Shown here: positions 46,612 through 54,898 of the stretch, piece after piece | Layout of the letters: each line of letters begins with the position of its first letter | Position numbering within the stretch: position 1 is the first letter of the stretch | From: Microvirga sp. | GTDB taxonomy: Bacteria; Pseudomonadota; Alphaproteobacteria; Rhizobiales; Beijerinckiaceae | Direction: 5' to 3' | Assembly: GCA_031181145.1 (NCBI GenBank) | Contig: JAPSLB010000031.1 | Location: forward strand, 1 to 59,528 | DNA: 59,528 nt | Notes under the pieces: model-generated | What the model was told of the DNA's origin: nothing | Database searches by the model: none | What the model saw: the letters and a program-made list of their open reading frames with translations, nothing else | Position numbers and translations under genes: made by a program

Positions 46612-47370
46612 ATGCAGTCCAAGCGGCCGGTGGTTCTTATTACGGGTGGCAGCCGGGGGATAGGGGCCTCGGTGGCGCAGCTGGCGGCGGCGCGCGGCTA
46701 TGACGTGGCGATCACCTATCGGGCGGAGCGGGAAGCGGCGGAGGCGGTGCTGGACGCCTGCCGCGCCTCCGGCGCCAAGGCCGTGTCCTGCCAGGGCGAT
46801 GTGGCCGTCGAAGAGGACGTGCTGCGCATGTTCGACGAGGTCGAGGCGGGCTTGGGACCTCTCTCGCACGTGGTGAACAACGCGGGCATCACCGGCAGGT
46901 CCGGCCGCCTGGAGGATACCCCCGCCGAGGTCCTGCGCAACTGCGTCGACATCAACGTGACCGGTGCCCTCTTCGTGGCGCGCGAAGCGGTGCGGCGGCT
47001 CTCGACCAGACGGGGCGGCCACGGCGGCTCGATCGTCAACATCTCGTCCGTCGCGGCCAAGCTCGGAAGCCCGGGCGAGTATGTCTGGTATGCGGCCACG
47101 AAGGGGGCGATCGACTCGCTGACCGTCGGTCTCGCCCGGGAAGTGGCCCCCGACGGCATTCGCGTGAACGCCGTTTCTCCGGGCATGACCCGCACCGACA
47201 TTCACGAGCGCAGCACCCAGGATCTGGGGCGCCTGGAGCGCCTGAAGCCCCTCATTCCCATGCAGCGGATCGGGGAGCCGGAGGAGATCGCCGAGGCGGT
47301 GCTGTTCTTGATGTCCGACGCGGCCTCCTACATCACGGGGGCCAATCTGCCGGTTTCGGGTGGGCGATAA
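46612..47370 (+). CDS. SDR family oxidoreductase
   Basis: The 252-residue NAD(P)-dependent short-chain dehydrogenase has TGGSRGIGAS (11-20) for cofactor binding. NNAGITG and the catalytic triad follow (Ser in NISSVAAKLG, then Tyr and Lys in WYAATKGAI), and PVSGGR lies at the end. The arrangement resembles 3-oxoacyl-ACP reductase or glucose dehydrogenase-like SDRs, but the substrate cannot be read off. A GGAGG site precedes the ATG. It stands alone between trmFO and a repeat/DUF1127 junction. Confidence 0.93.
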   Translation: MQSKRPVVLITGGSRGIGASVAQLAAARGYDVAITYRAEREAAEAVLDACRASGAKAVSCQGDVAVEEDVLRMFDEVEAGLGPLSHVVNNAGITGRSGRLEDTPAEVLRNCVDINVTGALFVAREAVRRLSTRRGGHGGSIVNISSVAAKLGSPGEYVWYAATKGAIDSLTVGLAREVAPDGIRVNAVSPGMTRTDIHERSTQDLGRLERLKPLIPMQRIGEPEEIAEAVLFLMSDAASYITGANLPVSGGR

Positions 47371-47406
47371 CGTCCGTCTCCCCGCCAAAACCCGCCTCTC
47401 TCGCGT

Positions 47407-47489
47407 CGTCACCGCCTCGAGCCGGTAGTCGCGCGACTGTAAAGCGCCGTGTTCCTCCGATCGGGGCCGGGACCAAGCCCGGCCATGAG
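47407..47489 (-). repeat. Dispersed palindromic intergenic element, copy I (shortened)
   Basis: This copy of about 83 bp in inverted orientation (CGTCACCGCCTCGAGCCGG first, GGGCCGGGACCAAGCCCGGCC near the end) has a decayed right terminus. It lies between the SDR gene and the convergent DUF1127 gene. Confidence 0.7.
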
Positions 47490-47515
47490 GCGGCGGTACA
47501 GGAAAGGCCATAGAC

Positions 47516-47544
47516 CAAAAGAAAACGCCCGCTTGCGGCGGGCG
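47516..47544 (-). terminator. Intrinsic terminator of the DUF1127 gene
   Basis: On the minus strand a perfect 7 bp stem CGCCCGC / GCGGGCG (47544-47538 with 47532-47526), with a 5-base loop, is followed by TTTTCTTTT. It lies about 35 bases past the DUF1127 stop. Confidence 0.92.
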
Positions 47545-47578
47545 AGAATCTTCTGCTTTGCTGCGGTGCAGCTATTTT

Positions 47579-47734
47579 TTACGCGGCAGCGTGCTCGCGG
47601 GCGATGCTCTCGATCTGGAAGCGGGAGATGCCGAGATCGTCGAGCTCGCGGTCCGAAAGCAGGGAGAGCTCACGGACGGTTTCGCGATAACGCAGGTAAG
47701 CGCGGACTTTAGCGAGGATGTAGGACACGAACAT
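47579..47734 (-). CDS. DUF1127 domain small protein
   Basis: The 51-residue protein has the single DUF1127 motif: a basic N-terminal helix (VRAYLRYRETVREL) followed by LSDRELDDLGISRFQIESIA. Such proteins are small, basic and often bind RNA or tune phosphate/stress responses in alphaproteobacteria (reported for some; not proven here). AGGAGC precedes the ATG. It has its own strong terminator, so it is a separate short transcript. The gene is too short to be found by simple length cut-offs. Confidence 0.93.
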   Translation of the reverse strand: MFVSYILAKVRAYLRYRETVRELSLLSDRELDDLGISRFQIESIAREHAAA

Positions 47735-47884
47735 GGGAAGCTCCTATCAGTTTGCCGGCCCCTATGACCGGCGGGCCTTTGTTCTTGCGTGTGCAATGCA
47801 GCATATAGTCCTGTGCGCCGCAGAAGAGGAGTGGTAATAATGTAGGTCAGTTATGCTTTAGTAGCATAGCGTCTTACGCCCGCA

Positions 47885-49006
47885 TTAATGTGGCCGAGCC
47901 GTCTCCGTCCGTGCCTGCGGGCCGGGGCTCACGAACTCCGTCCGGGTGCGGGGGAGCGCCTGCGGATAGGTTTTCAGAAGCCAAGTGATGAGCTTCTCGC
48001 GGACCTCGTTGCGAAGGTCGACCGAGGCCCCCGAGGAGGCCGCGCTCATGAGGCCTCTGATCTCGATGGTGGTCTCCTTGGCGTCGGTGACATGCAGGAG
48101 GCCGACCTGCCCGTCCCACAGTTTCGATTCCTTCAGGATTTCCAGGAACTTGGCCCGAACCTCGTCGATGGGCGTGGCATAGTCCACATACCAGAAGACC
48201 GACCCGAGAAGGGAACTCGATTGCCGTGTCCAGTTCTGGAACGGTTTTTCCATGAAGTAGGAGAGCGGAACGACCATGCGCCGCCAGTCCCACAGGCGGA
48301 TGACCACGTAGGTGGTCTGGATCTCCTCCACGGTGCCGAACTCGCCTTCGAGCAGCACCTCGTCTCCGAGCCGGATGGGCTGGGCGACGGCGAGTTGCAC
48401 GCCCGCAATCAGGTTCGAGAGCACCGGCCGTGCCGCCAGGCCCACCGCCAGGCCCGCGACGCCGGCCGAGGCGAAAAGACTGACCCCGTATTGCCTGACG
48501 GACGGAATCGTCATGAGCATCGCCGAGAAGGTGAGAAAACCGAGGCCGAACACGGCCGTTCGGCGCAGCAGGCGCACCTGGGTGAGGAGCTTGCGGCTCA
48601 GGACGCTGTCCTCGGAGCCTCTCAGCGCCCGGCGCAGATAGATCTCCGAGGCGGTGTTCACGATGGTGATCGCGCTCCAGCCCAGGAAGATGATGAAGCC
48701 GAAGAGAAGCCCTCGTTCGATCAGATCGAAGCCGGGGCCCCGCCTCGGCAGAGCCTGCAGAACGATGCCAAGGCCAAGCACCAGGATGCCGAGCCTCGTC
48801 GGCGAACCGATTCTGTGCAGCAGCTTGCGCCCGAACTCCGCCAGCCGTCCTCTCAGGGCAAGGCGCAGGCCGGCGAAGAGAAGGGAGTGAAGGAAAAGGA
48901 GCACAAAGGTCGCGACGGCAAGGAAAGCGGTGTTGACCAGCCAGCTCGGCCACAAGCTCTGCCATCGCTCGAGAGCTGTGGTTAGGGTCAGCATGATGTC
49001 CTGCAT
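47885..49006 (-). CDS. Mechanosensitive ion channel (MscS family)
   Basis: The 373-residue membrane protein has four predicted helices (about 18-42, 60-80, 88-110 and 140-160). The MscS pore helix and beta domain follow (VSLFASAGVAGLAVGLAARPVLSNLIAGVQLAVAQPIRLGD, then GTVEEIQTTYVVIRLWDWRRMVVPLSYF), and a C-terminal cytoplasmic part. Such channels open under membrane tension to release solutes in osmotic downshock. The ATG at 49006 (MQDIMLTL) was chosen; a TTG at 49042 is in frame upstream. Single gene. Confidence 0.92.
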   Translation of the reverse strand: MQDIMLTLTTALERWQSLWPSWLVNTAFLAVATFVLLFLHSLLFAGLRLALRGRLAEFGRKLLHRIGSPTRLGILVLGLGIVLQALPRRGPGFDLIERGLLFGFIIFLGWSAITIVNTASEIYLRRALRGSEDSVLSRKLLTQVRLLRRTAVFGLGFLTFSAMLMTIPSVRQYGVSLFASAGVAGLAVGLAARPVLSNLIAGVQLAVAQPIRLGDEVLLEGEFGTVEEIQTTYVVIRLWDWRRMVVPLSYFMEKPFQNWTRQSSSLLGSVFWYVDYATPIDEVRAKFLEILKESKLWDGQVGLLHVTDAKETTIEIRGLMSAASSGASVDLRNEVREKLITWLLKTYPQALPRTRTEFVSPGPQARTETARPH

Positions 49007-49040
49007 GGGAGCGCAACGTCGAGCCGGTGCAGGTGTTCCC

Positions 49041-49070
49041 AAAAAGAAAAGCCCCGGTCTGACCGGGGCT
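49041..49070 (-). terminator. Intrinsic terminator of the RTX-type gene
   Basis: On the minus strand AGCCCCGG pairs with CCGGGGCT (49070-49063 with 49057-49050) around a 5-base loop and is followed by TTTCTTTTT. It lies about 25 bases past the stop of the RTX-type gene. Confidence 0.92.
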
Positions 49071-49095
49071 GAGATCCTGCGGGAGGCGCTGAACG

Positions 49096-49980
49096 CTAGA
49101 GCACGTAAAAATCGCCTTTCGTGATGGCGAGCCCGGCCTTCAACTGAGCGAACTTGACGGCGGCCGCGCCGCCGATCCCGTCGGGATCGTAGAGCAGGGC
49201 GCCGGTGCTCTTGTTGTAGATGATGCGGTCGCTGGAATCCGCCGCCGCCGAGCCGATCCGAAACGCGGCGGAGGAGAGCCAGCCGTCCGGCCCGAGCCTC
49301 GTGAAGATCCTGTTGTCGAGCATGATCGTGTCATAGACGGGGTTGAAGTCCGTGATCGTGTCGACATTGGTGCGGGAGGGCTTTGAGTCGAAGACGAAGT
49401 AATCCCGTCCGGCGCCGCCGATCAAGGTGTCGTTGTCGAGGCCGCCGCTGAGATAGTCGCTGCCAGAGCCGCCGCTGAGATAGTCCCGGCCGGTGCCGCC
49501 GTAGAGATCGTCGTCACCGTTCATCCCGTAGAGCTTGTCGTTTCCGGCATCGCCGAACACGATGTCCGCGCCGCCATAGGAGTAGACCACGTCGTTGCCG
49601 TAGCCGCCGCGGATCACGTCGGCGTAATCGTTGCCGTAGAACGTGTCGTGGCCGCGGTTGAGGACCATGTACCAGTCATAACCGTTCAGGTCGTCGATGG
49701 TGGTGTAGAGGTTGAGGTCCTTGATCGAGAGGACGGCATAGCCGTTCTTCTCGTAGAGCAGGTCGTCGATGATCACGTCGTACCCGTTGCTCCAGTACCA
49801 GGCCGAGTAGCGGTCGACGAGGGAACTGCCGTAGACGTTGAATACGGCGAGATCGCCGTCGTCATAGATGTTGTGCGTGTCGATATAAGGATTGGCGCCG
49901 ACGAAGGACCAGCCGGAAGGGCTGGTGCTCGACATATTGAAGCCGACGCCTGCTGCATTGAACGCCTGAAAGATTGCCAT
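49096..49980 (-). CDS. RTX-type calcium-binding secreted protein
   Basis: The 294-residue protein has no Sec signal. About ten nonapeptide repeats run from 108 to 197 in the GGxGxDxUx style (GYGNDVVYS, DAGNDKLYG, MNGDDDLYG, GAGRDYFVF), which fold into a calcium-bound beta-roll. The C-terminal part (about 198-294, VDTITDFNPVYDTIMLDNRIF...LAITKGDFYVL) resembles the last module of type I-secreted proteins. The N-terminal ~105 residues are aromatic-rich (YSAWYWSNGYD, YDWYMVLNRG) and match no domain I know. Secretion by a type I exporter is inferred; none is in the window. Confidence 0.9.
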   Translation of the reverse strand: MAIFQAFNAAGVGFNMSSTSPSGWSFVGANPYIDTHNIYDDGDLAVFNVYGSSLVDRYSAWYWSNGYDVIIDDLLYEKNGYAVLSIKDLNLYTTIDDLNGYDWYMVLNRGHDTFYGNDYADVIRGGYGNDVVYSYGGADIVFGDAGNDKLYGMNGDDDLYGGTGRDYLSGGSGSDYLSGGLDNDTLIGGAGRDYFVFDSKPSRTNVDTITDFNPVYDTIMLDNRIFTRLGPDGWLSSAAFRIGSAAADSSDRIIYNKSTGALLYDPDGIGGAAAVKFAQLKAGLAITKGDFYVL

Positions 49981-50151
49981 CGCGGCACATTCCTATTGGG
50001 TGACCTAACAGCCTTATCGTGTAACAATGAATCTGAACTAAAGCTGCACGGTGCCCCGGAAACGGCGCGTAGGGTTAACATCCGGTCAATGGCAGATTGC
50101 GGTGGAGACCAGGAGGGGCCGGCTTCGGCCCTTCCCGGCGGCAGGGTCCCG

Positions 50152-50562
50152 TCAGTGGTGAGCGCCCATGCTGTTCAGAGCCTGCTGACAGGCCTGTTCG
50201 CAGCGGCGGCACGCATCGGCGCAGACACGGCAATGCTCGTGCATCCCGGCATGACGTTCGCATTCATCTCCGCACAACCGGCAGGCCGCCATGCAGGCGT
50301 TGAGCATGTGGCGGATCACATCCTCGTTGGATCCGGTCCGGCGGGTGGCGACGGTGCCGGTCGCCATGCAGATATCGGCGCAGTCCATGTTGAGGCGAAT
50401 GCATTGGGTTAGCTGAGCGACCGACTGCTCGCCGAGGCAGGCATCCGCGCAGGAGGTGCAGATCTGCGCGCAGTCGAAGCATTCCTCGATGCAGCGGATC
50501 AGGGCGTCGTTGGTGTTTCCTTTGACGTGCGGATGGGTGCTGATCATCTCATGGGCGTGCAT
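50152..50562 (-). CDS. Four-helix bundle copper-binding protein (cysteine-rich)
   Basis: The 136-residue protein has 18 cysteines spaced along four predicted helices (IRCIEECFDCAQICTSCADAC, QCIRLNMDCADICMATG, LNACMAACRLCGDECERHAG, HCRVCADACRRCEQAC). This is the pattern of copper storage Csp-like proteins, where cysteines line the core of the bundle and bind many Cu(I). The histidine-rich start (MHAHEMISTHPH) suits metal handling. GAGGAG precedes the ATG at 50562. No secretion signal, so probably cytosolic. A possible EcfG-type promoter lies 75 bases upstream. Confidence 0.88.
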   Translation of the reverse strand: MHAHEMISTHPHVKGNTNDALIRCIEECFDCAQICTSCADACLGEQSVAQLTQCIRLNMDCADICMATGTVATRRTGSNEDVIRHMLNACMAACRLCGDECERHAGMHEHCRVCADACRRCEQACQQALNSMGAHH

Positions 50563-50636
50563 GGCGATCTCCTCTGCTGCTGCGGCTGTTCCGTTGAGGG
50601 CTTTGCAAGGCCTCCCAGGCTGCAAGCTCTCAAGGC

Positions 50637-50661
50637 AACAGAGGATCGTCGGGATGGTTCC
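50637..50661 (-). promoter_or_regulatory. Possible EcfG (general stress sigma) promoter for the copper-binding protein
   Basis: On the minus strand GGAAC (50661-50657), 17 bases, then GTT (50639-50637) resembles the GGAAC-N16-19-GTT pattern of alphaproteobacterial EcfG promoters. The match is short and could be chance. Confidence 0.3.
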
Positions 50662-50694
50662 CCCTGGCATGGCTCTCCGAGAGGGATCGACGTC

Positions 50695-50985
50695 TCAGCG
50701 CCGGACGCCCTCCACCCTGATGAAGGCACGCAAGGGGCCGTACTCCGTCTGCTTCCTGACGTCCATCTGGATGCGCCCGCTCGCCTGGCTCGTCGCAGTG
50801 TCGGCTTCGCGGCTGCGGGAGGAGCGAACGATGGTCTCGGCCCGCACCCGACCGCCGATGCGCACGCATGTGTCCGAATCCTGAAGCATGGCAAAGCCGG
50901 GAGGGCAGGCGGAGGCCGCCTGGGCAGGGCTGCCAAGGCTCACCAAGAGCATCGAGAGAACGAAGATGAAGATGGGGTGCTTCAT
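50695..50985 (-). CDS. Short porin-like exported protein (truncated porin fold)
   Basis: The 96-residue protein has a signal peptide (about 1-24, PIFIFVLSMLLVSLGSPAQA). The start of the Hyphomicrobiales porin barrel follows: CPPGFAMLQDSDTCVRIGGRVRAE and the next strands GRIQMDVRKQTEYGPLRAFIRVEG. A full porin of this family is several times longer, so only the first few strands remain. It ends in a clean stop; the DNA after it does not continue the barrel. It may be a real small protein or the remnant of a porin gene. It lies on the same strand as the copper-binding protein. Confidence 0.65.
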   Translation of the reverse strand: MKHPIFIFVLSMLLVSLGSPAQAASACPPGFAMLQDSDTCVRIGGRVRAETIVRSSRSREADTATSQASGRIQMDVRKQTEYGPLRAFIRVEGVRR

Positions 50986-51036
50986 GAGCCCCAGTCTAGC
51001 CGCTGGAAGCCCAGCGGCCAAGATGGGCGGGGGACT

Positions 51037-51588
51037 TTAGAAGCCACCCGTGCCGCTGCGGCGGTTGGCGGCCTCGGCGGTGCCGGTGCGGTTCACCTCC
51101 ACATGAAACTGCTCAACCTGCGGGCTGTCGTCCTGGATCGCGCCGATGCGATAGCGGTAGGCCATTTCGCCGCCGAGCCAGCCGCTGAAGAGCAGAAGCA
51201 GCGTCTGGAGGCCGGAGAGCCACAGGCCCCATCCCTGAACGCCTGCCGCCGGATCGTCGAGACGGACGCCCACGTTCAGGAGGGCCAGACCTACCACCAC
51301 CAAGTTCGCGATCATGTGGGTCCACGAGATCCAGAGATTTCGCACGCGGTCGATGGTCACGAAATCGATGAGGCCCGGGACGGCCGCCACGAGCGCCGTG
51401 ACGATGCCCGCGATCAGCAGCCAGTAGGAGGCTTCGGCCCAGAACCGGTTATCGGTGCTCACGAAGGCGATGTCGGTCGCCAGGGTCCCGATGAGGAAAG
51501 CCACAGGAAAGACGATCAGCATATGGTGGAGAGGATGCCCGGCAATCGCTGCCGTGCTTTCCACCCCGTGACGGTGATAGCTGCCCAT
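51037..51588 (-). CDS. DUF2231 domain membrane protein
   Basis: The 183-residue protein has four predicted helices (about 20-40, 53-75, 90-110 and 125-148) within the DUF2231 domain, which begins GHPLHHMLIVFPVAFLIGTLATDIAFV. A DUF2231 domain often sits beside redox or haem-related proteins; its role is not established. The polar tail is about 30 residues. GGGAGAG precedes the ATG at 51588. It is divergent from the diguanylate cyclase gene over about 235 bases that carry a TTACCtagGGTAA palindrome (51750-51762). Confidence 0.85.
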   Translation of the reverse strand: MGSYHRHGVESTAAIAGHPLHHMLIVFPVAFLIGTLATDIAFVSTDNRFWAEASYWLLIAGIVTALVAAVPGLIDFVTIDRVRNLWISWTHMIANLVVVGLALLNVGVRLDDPAAGVQGWGLWLSGLQTLLLLFSGWLGGEMAYRYRIGAIQDDSPQVEQFHVEVNRTGTAEAANRRSGTGGF

Positions 51589-51822
51589 GAAACTCTCCCT
51601 CGGAAGCAATATGAAGAAGAATGCCGCCGCCAAGGCTTCGTTCCTGGCATTCGTACTTGGCCTTCCCTACCGCATACCCTTGTAGGGCCCGCCGCCTGGT
51701 GTGCAGGGCTGGACATCGGAAGACTAATCGAGGATAGCACTGGCAACCATTACCTAGGGTAAGGCGCGCAGGGGGCTCCTCTACTACTGCAGCAGACCCG
51801 CCGAAACCTTTCCGTCACCTCG

Positions 51823-52965
51823 ATGACCCTAGATCCACCCACCCTCAGTGTCGCCTTCGTGCTTCTCGCGCTGGTTCTCGGCGCGCTGCTGGTGTTCGCC
51901 TGGACGGTCAACCGCGATGTCCGCGCGCTGCTGTCGTGGGGAGCGGCCTTTTGTCTCATCGCGATCGGTTTCGCGGTGGCCAATCTCGGCCGATCCAGCG
52001 GTTCCTATTCCGCTCTGCTGATCGGAAACATATTCGCGCTGCTGTCTTACGCGGCTCTTTATGCCGGCTGCCGGATCTTCAACGGCCGCAAGGGTTTCAT
52101 CCCGATGGCCCTGGCAGGGGTCGCGCTGTGGACGGCCGCTTTCCCCTTCATCGCAGAGAAACCGGGATACCGCCTGATCCTGGTTGCGCTGACGACGGGG
52201 GCCTATGCGCTGATCAGCGCCTGGGAACTCTGGCGCCATTCCCGGCAGCCTCTCGCATCGCAGCGTTTCGCCGTCATTCTCTTCGTCCTTCTGGCGATCT
52301 TCAACATTATGCGGATCTGGCCCGTGATCTCGTCGACCTCGATCCCCTGGATCGATGCGTTGGCCCATCGCTGGTCTGCCGAGATGGCCCTCTTCCTGGT
52401 GGTCTTCACCCCGAGCCTCGCCTTCATTTTCCTGTCTATGGCCAAGGAAAGCGTAGAGCTGGGCTACAAGCTGGCCGCCATGGTCGACCCCCTGACGGGT
52501 ATCCCCAACAGACGCGCCTTCATGCAGAATGCAGGCGAACTGATCGCGTCCATGGAGGGCAGGACCGTCAGCTGTCTCGTCCTCGATCTCGACAACTTCA
52601 AGAGCATCAACGACCGCTACGGCCATGACGTCGGCGACGTCGTCCTCACGCTCTTCGGGCAGGTGCTGAGCAAGCATCTTCCGCAGAATTCCTTCGGCCG
52701 GCTCGGGGGCGAGGAATTCGCCGCGATCCTGCCGATGAACATGGAATATGCGACGGCTCTCGGGGAGACCGTCCGCGACGAGTTCTCCAGGGCCGGCAAG
52801 GCCATGCTCGGCGCCGACGCGCAGGTCACCGTCAGCGTCGGCTGCTCGGCATCCTCCAGCGCAACCGTCGAATTGTTGCTTCAGGAGGCGGACCTCGCCC
52901 TCTATCGGGCAAAGGATAGCGGCCGGAACGTCGTGGTCGCGGCCGTTTCCCGGGCCCGCGCCTGA
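51823..52965 (+). CDS. Membrane-bound GGDEF diguanylate cyclase
   Basis: The 380-residue protein has about six N-terminal helices (1-210) and a C-terminal GGDEF domain (about 222-375). The active-site motif reads GGEEF (295-299) after the CLVLDLDNFKSINDRYGHDVGD metal/nucleotide segment, so it should make cyclic di-GMP from two GTP. The RxxD inhibitory site normally placed just before GGEEF is absent (SFGRLGGEEF), so it may lack product feedback. The membrane part likely senses a signal; its ligand is unknown. Single gene, convergent with a methyltransferase gene. Confidence 0.92.
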   Translation: MTLDPPTLSVAFVLLALVLGALLVFAWTVNRDVRALLSWGAAFCLIAIGFAVANLGRSSGSYSALLIGNIFALLSYAALYAGCRIFNGRKGFIPMALAGVALWTAAFPFIAEKPGYRLILVALTTGAYALISAWELWRHSRQPLASQRFAVILFVLLAIFNIMRIWPVISSTSIPWIDALAHRWSAEMALFLVVFTPSLAFIFLSMAKESVELGYKLAAMVDPLTGIPNRRAFMQNAGELIASMEGRTVSCLVLDLDNFKSINDRYGHDVGDVVLTLFGQVLSKHLPQNSFGRLGGEEFAAILPMNMEYATALGETVRDEFSRAGKAMLGADAQVTVSVGCSASSSATVELLLQEADLALYRAKDSGRNVVVAAVSRARA

Positions 52966-53026
52966 GGGACGCCCCGTTCTCCTACGACACCCGCGGGCAT
53001 GGGATCGGCCGCTTCATCCCGGAGCC

Positions 53027-53836
53027 TCAGCGCAATGCCGTGACGACGAGCGCCCTCATGCGGTTCTCGATGGGGCCGTCGCCGAACCGCTCGGCAAGGG
53101 CCTGCGCCGCTTGTTCCGTAATCTCGTCGAGGCGACCCGGCGCGCGGGCTTCGAGCTCCCCGCGAAGGGGGGTTCCCTGAGTCAGACCTATCGCCGCATC
53201 GCGCGCCGAGGGGGCGTGGCTCACTTCGTCGACAAGGTCGATGGTCACGTTCCCGAAGCCTGCCAGCTGGAGTTCGCCAAGAATCCGGTCCTCATCGAAA
53301 TAGCCGAACGGCGTGCGCTCGATGAACCGCGGCGGGTCCTCGGGAAAAAGCTCGATGACCCGGTCCGAGACGATCTTGCTCACGAGATTCGCATCCAGTC
53401 TGTCCCACACGTTGAACAGGAAGCGCCCGCCCGGCTTGAGCACGCGCATCGCTTCGCGATAAGCCCGCTCCTTGTCGGGAAAGAACATCACGCCGAACTG
53501 GCACACGACGGCGTCGAAGGAGGAGTCCTCGAAGGGAAGGGTCTGCGCATCGGTCTGGCGCCACGTCACGTTGGGGGCCTGGAGTCTGCTCTGAGCCAGG
53601 TCGAGCATCGCCTGGTTGAGATCTGTTGCGACGATCTCCACCTGCGGCGGCAGGACGGTCGTCATTGCGCGGGTCACGATTCCCGTCCCCGCGGCCGTTT
53701 CCAGAACTCTTCCGGCGGTGAGCTCCTTCAGCCGTGCCGCGAGATCCTCGGCAAAGGGCTGAAAGAGAAGGGATCCGAGATACTGCTCATACAGGGCAGG
53801 GATCGAGCCGGCAAAGGTAGCATCGGTGGCGCTCAT
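53027..53836 (-). CDS. Class I SAM-dependent methyltransferase
   Basis: The 269-residue Rossmann-fold enzyme has motif I VLETAAGTGIVTRAM (about 48-62), the motif VEIVATDLNQAMLDLA and LPFEDSSFDAVVCQFGVMFFPDKERAYREAMRVLKPGGRFLF, which is the UbiE/Coq5-type methyltransferase-11 pattern. The start at 53836 (MSATDATF) has GGAGG upstream. Substrate unknown. It converges on the diguanylate cyclase gene and stands opposite the DUF4239 gene. Confidence 0.9.
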   Translation of the reverse strand: MSATDATFAGSIPALYEQYLGSLLFQPFAEDLAARLKELTAGRVLETAAGTGIVTRAMTTVLPPQVEIVATDLNQAMLDLAQSRLQAPNVTWRQTDAQTLPFEDSSFDAVVCQFGVMFFPDKERAYREAMRVLKPGGRFLFNVWDRLDANLVSKIVSDRVIELFPEDPPRFIERTPFGYFDEDRILGELQLAGFGNVTIDLVDEVSHAPSARDAAIGLTQGTPLRGELEARAPGRLDEITEQAAQALAERFGDGPIENRMRALVVTALR

Positions 53837-54062
53837 GGCCTCCTCCACCGCAAAAGCGAATCATCGTGCCGATGGCATGGCGTGGCAATAGGCTCAAAGA
53901 GGGTAGGAAGATGGTTCGGCCTCGCCGATCACGCCTGGCGAGGTCCAGACCTGACCTGCGGTCGGGTACGCCCGAAAATCCGTGGCACGGCAGGGCACGA
54001 CGTGCTCTCCTTGCGCGCACCGGTGCCGGGAGGGGCGGGGAGGCGCCGGCCAGGAGGGAGAC

Positions 54063-54857
54063 ATGGCGGGTCTCTTGCAGCTTCCGGTTTGGCTGGGAGC
54101 CACCATGGCGATGGTGGTGGCGATCGCGGCCTCGGCCCTGCCCTTCGTCGTCGTCCGCAGGCGGTTGAGCGACGAGCTCCCGGCGAAGGCACGGGACGTC
54201 GCGGAGACGGTCGCCGTTCGCATCGGCACGATCCACGGCCTCATTCTGGCGCTCGTCTTCGCGGAGGCCCAATCGACACACACGAATCTGCAGCAGGAGG
54301 TCTCGAAGGAGACGTCCACGATCGAGCACATCGCTCTGCAGCTGGACCAGTGGAACGGGCCGGACGCGAATGCTCTGCGCGGGCAGCTCGCCGCCTATGT
54401 CACGGCCGTTCTGCAGTCGGAGTGGCAGGAGCCTGAGCGCCCTCAGGGCAGCAGGGATGTGGGGCAGGCCTATTACGATCTCGACGAAGGGATCCTCAAC
54501 CTGAAGGCCGACACACCCCGGAAGCAATCCCTTCGCAACCGCATGATCACGAACATGGACAGTCTTCAGGATCATCGGAAGGAGCGATTGGCTCTGCTTC
54601 ACCGCGGGCTGCCCATGCTGTTCTGGTGGATGGCCATCGCGGGCTTCCTGATTATCGTCGGATTCTTTCTGGTGTTTCCGGCCTCGGCCCTGCACACCGC
54701 CATCTTCTCCATCTACGGAGCCTATACGGGGCTCGCGCTCTACGCGATCCTGGCCCTGAGCCATCCCTATGCCGGTCCTGCGACCGTCGACACCACACCT
54801 TACGAGACGGTGCTCGACGACATCAAAAAAGCGTCGAAGGTCACCTCAACGCCTTAG
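54063..54857 (+). CDS. DUF4239 (bestrophin-like) membrane protein
   Basis: The 264-residue protein has an N-terminal helix pair (about 5-25 and 55-75), a soluble helical middle (about 75-190) and two C-terminal helices (about 180-230, MLFWWMAIAGFLIIVGFFLVFPASALH and YGAYTGLALYAILAL). It matches the DUF4239 layout, described as bestrophin-like; possible channel role, unproven. AGGAGG lies before the ATG at 54063. It is convergent with uvrA, 41 bases apart. Confidence 0.8.
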   Translation: MAGLLQLPVWLGATMAMVVAIAASALPFVVVRRRLSDELPAKARDVAETVAVRIGTIHGLILALVFAEAQSTHTNLQQEVSKETSTIEHIALQLDQWNGPDANALRGQLAAYVTAVLQSEWQEPERPQGSRDVGQAYYDLDEGILNLKADTPRKQSLRNRMITNMDSLQDHRKERLALLHRGLPMLFWWMAIAGFLIIVGFFLVFPASALHTAIFSIYGAYTGLALYAILALSHPYAGPATVDTTPYETVLDDIKKASKVTSTP

Positions 54858-54898
54858 GTGATCGGTCGATCTGGGTCGATGAAGGCGTCGGGAGGAGG

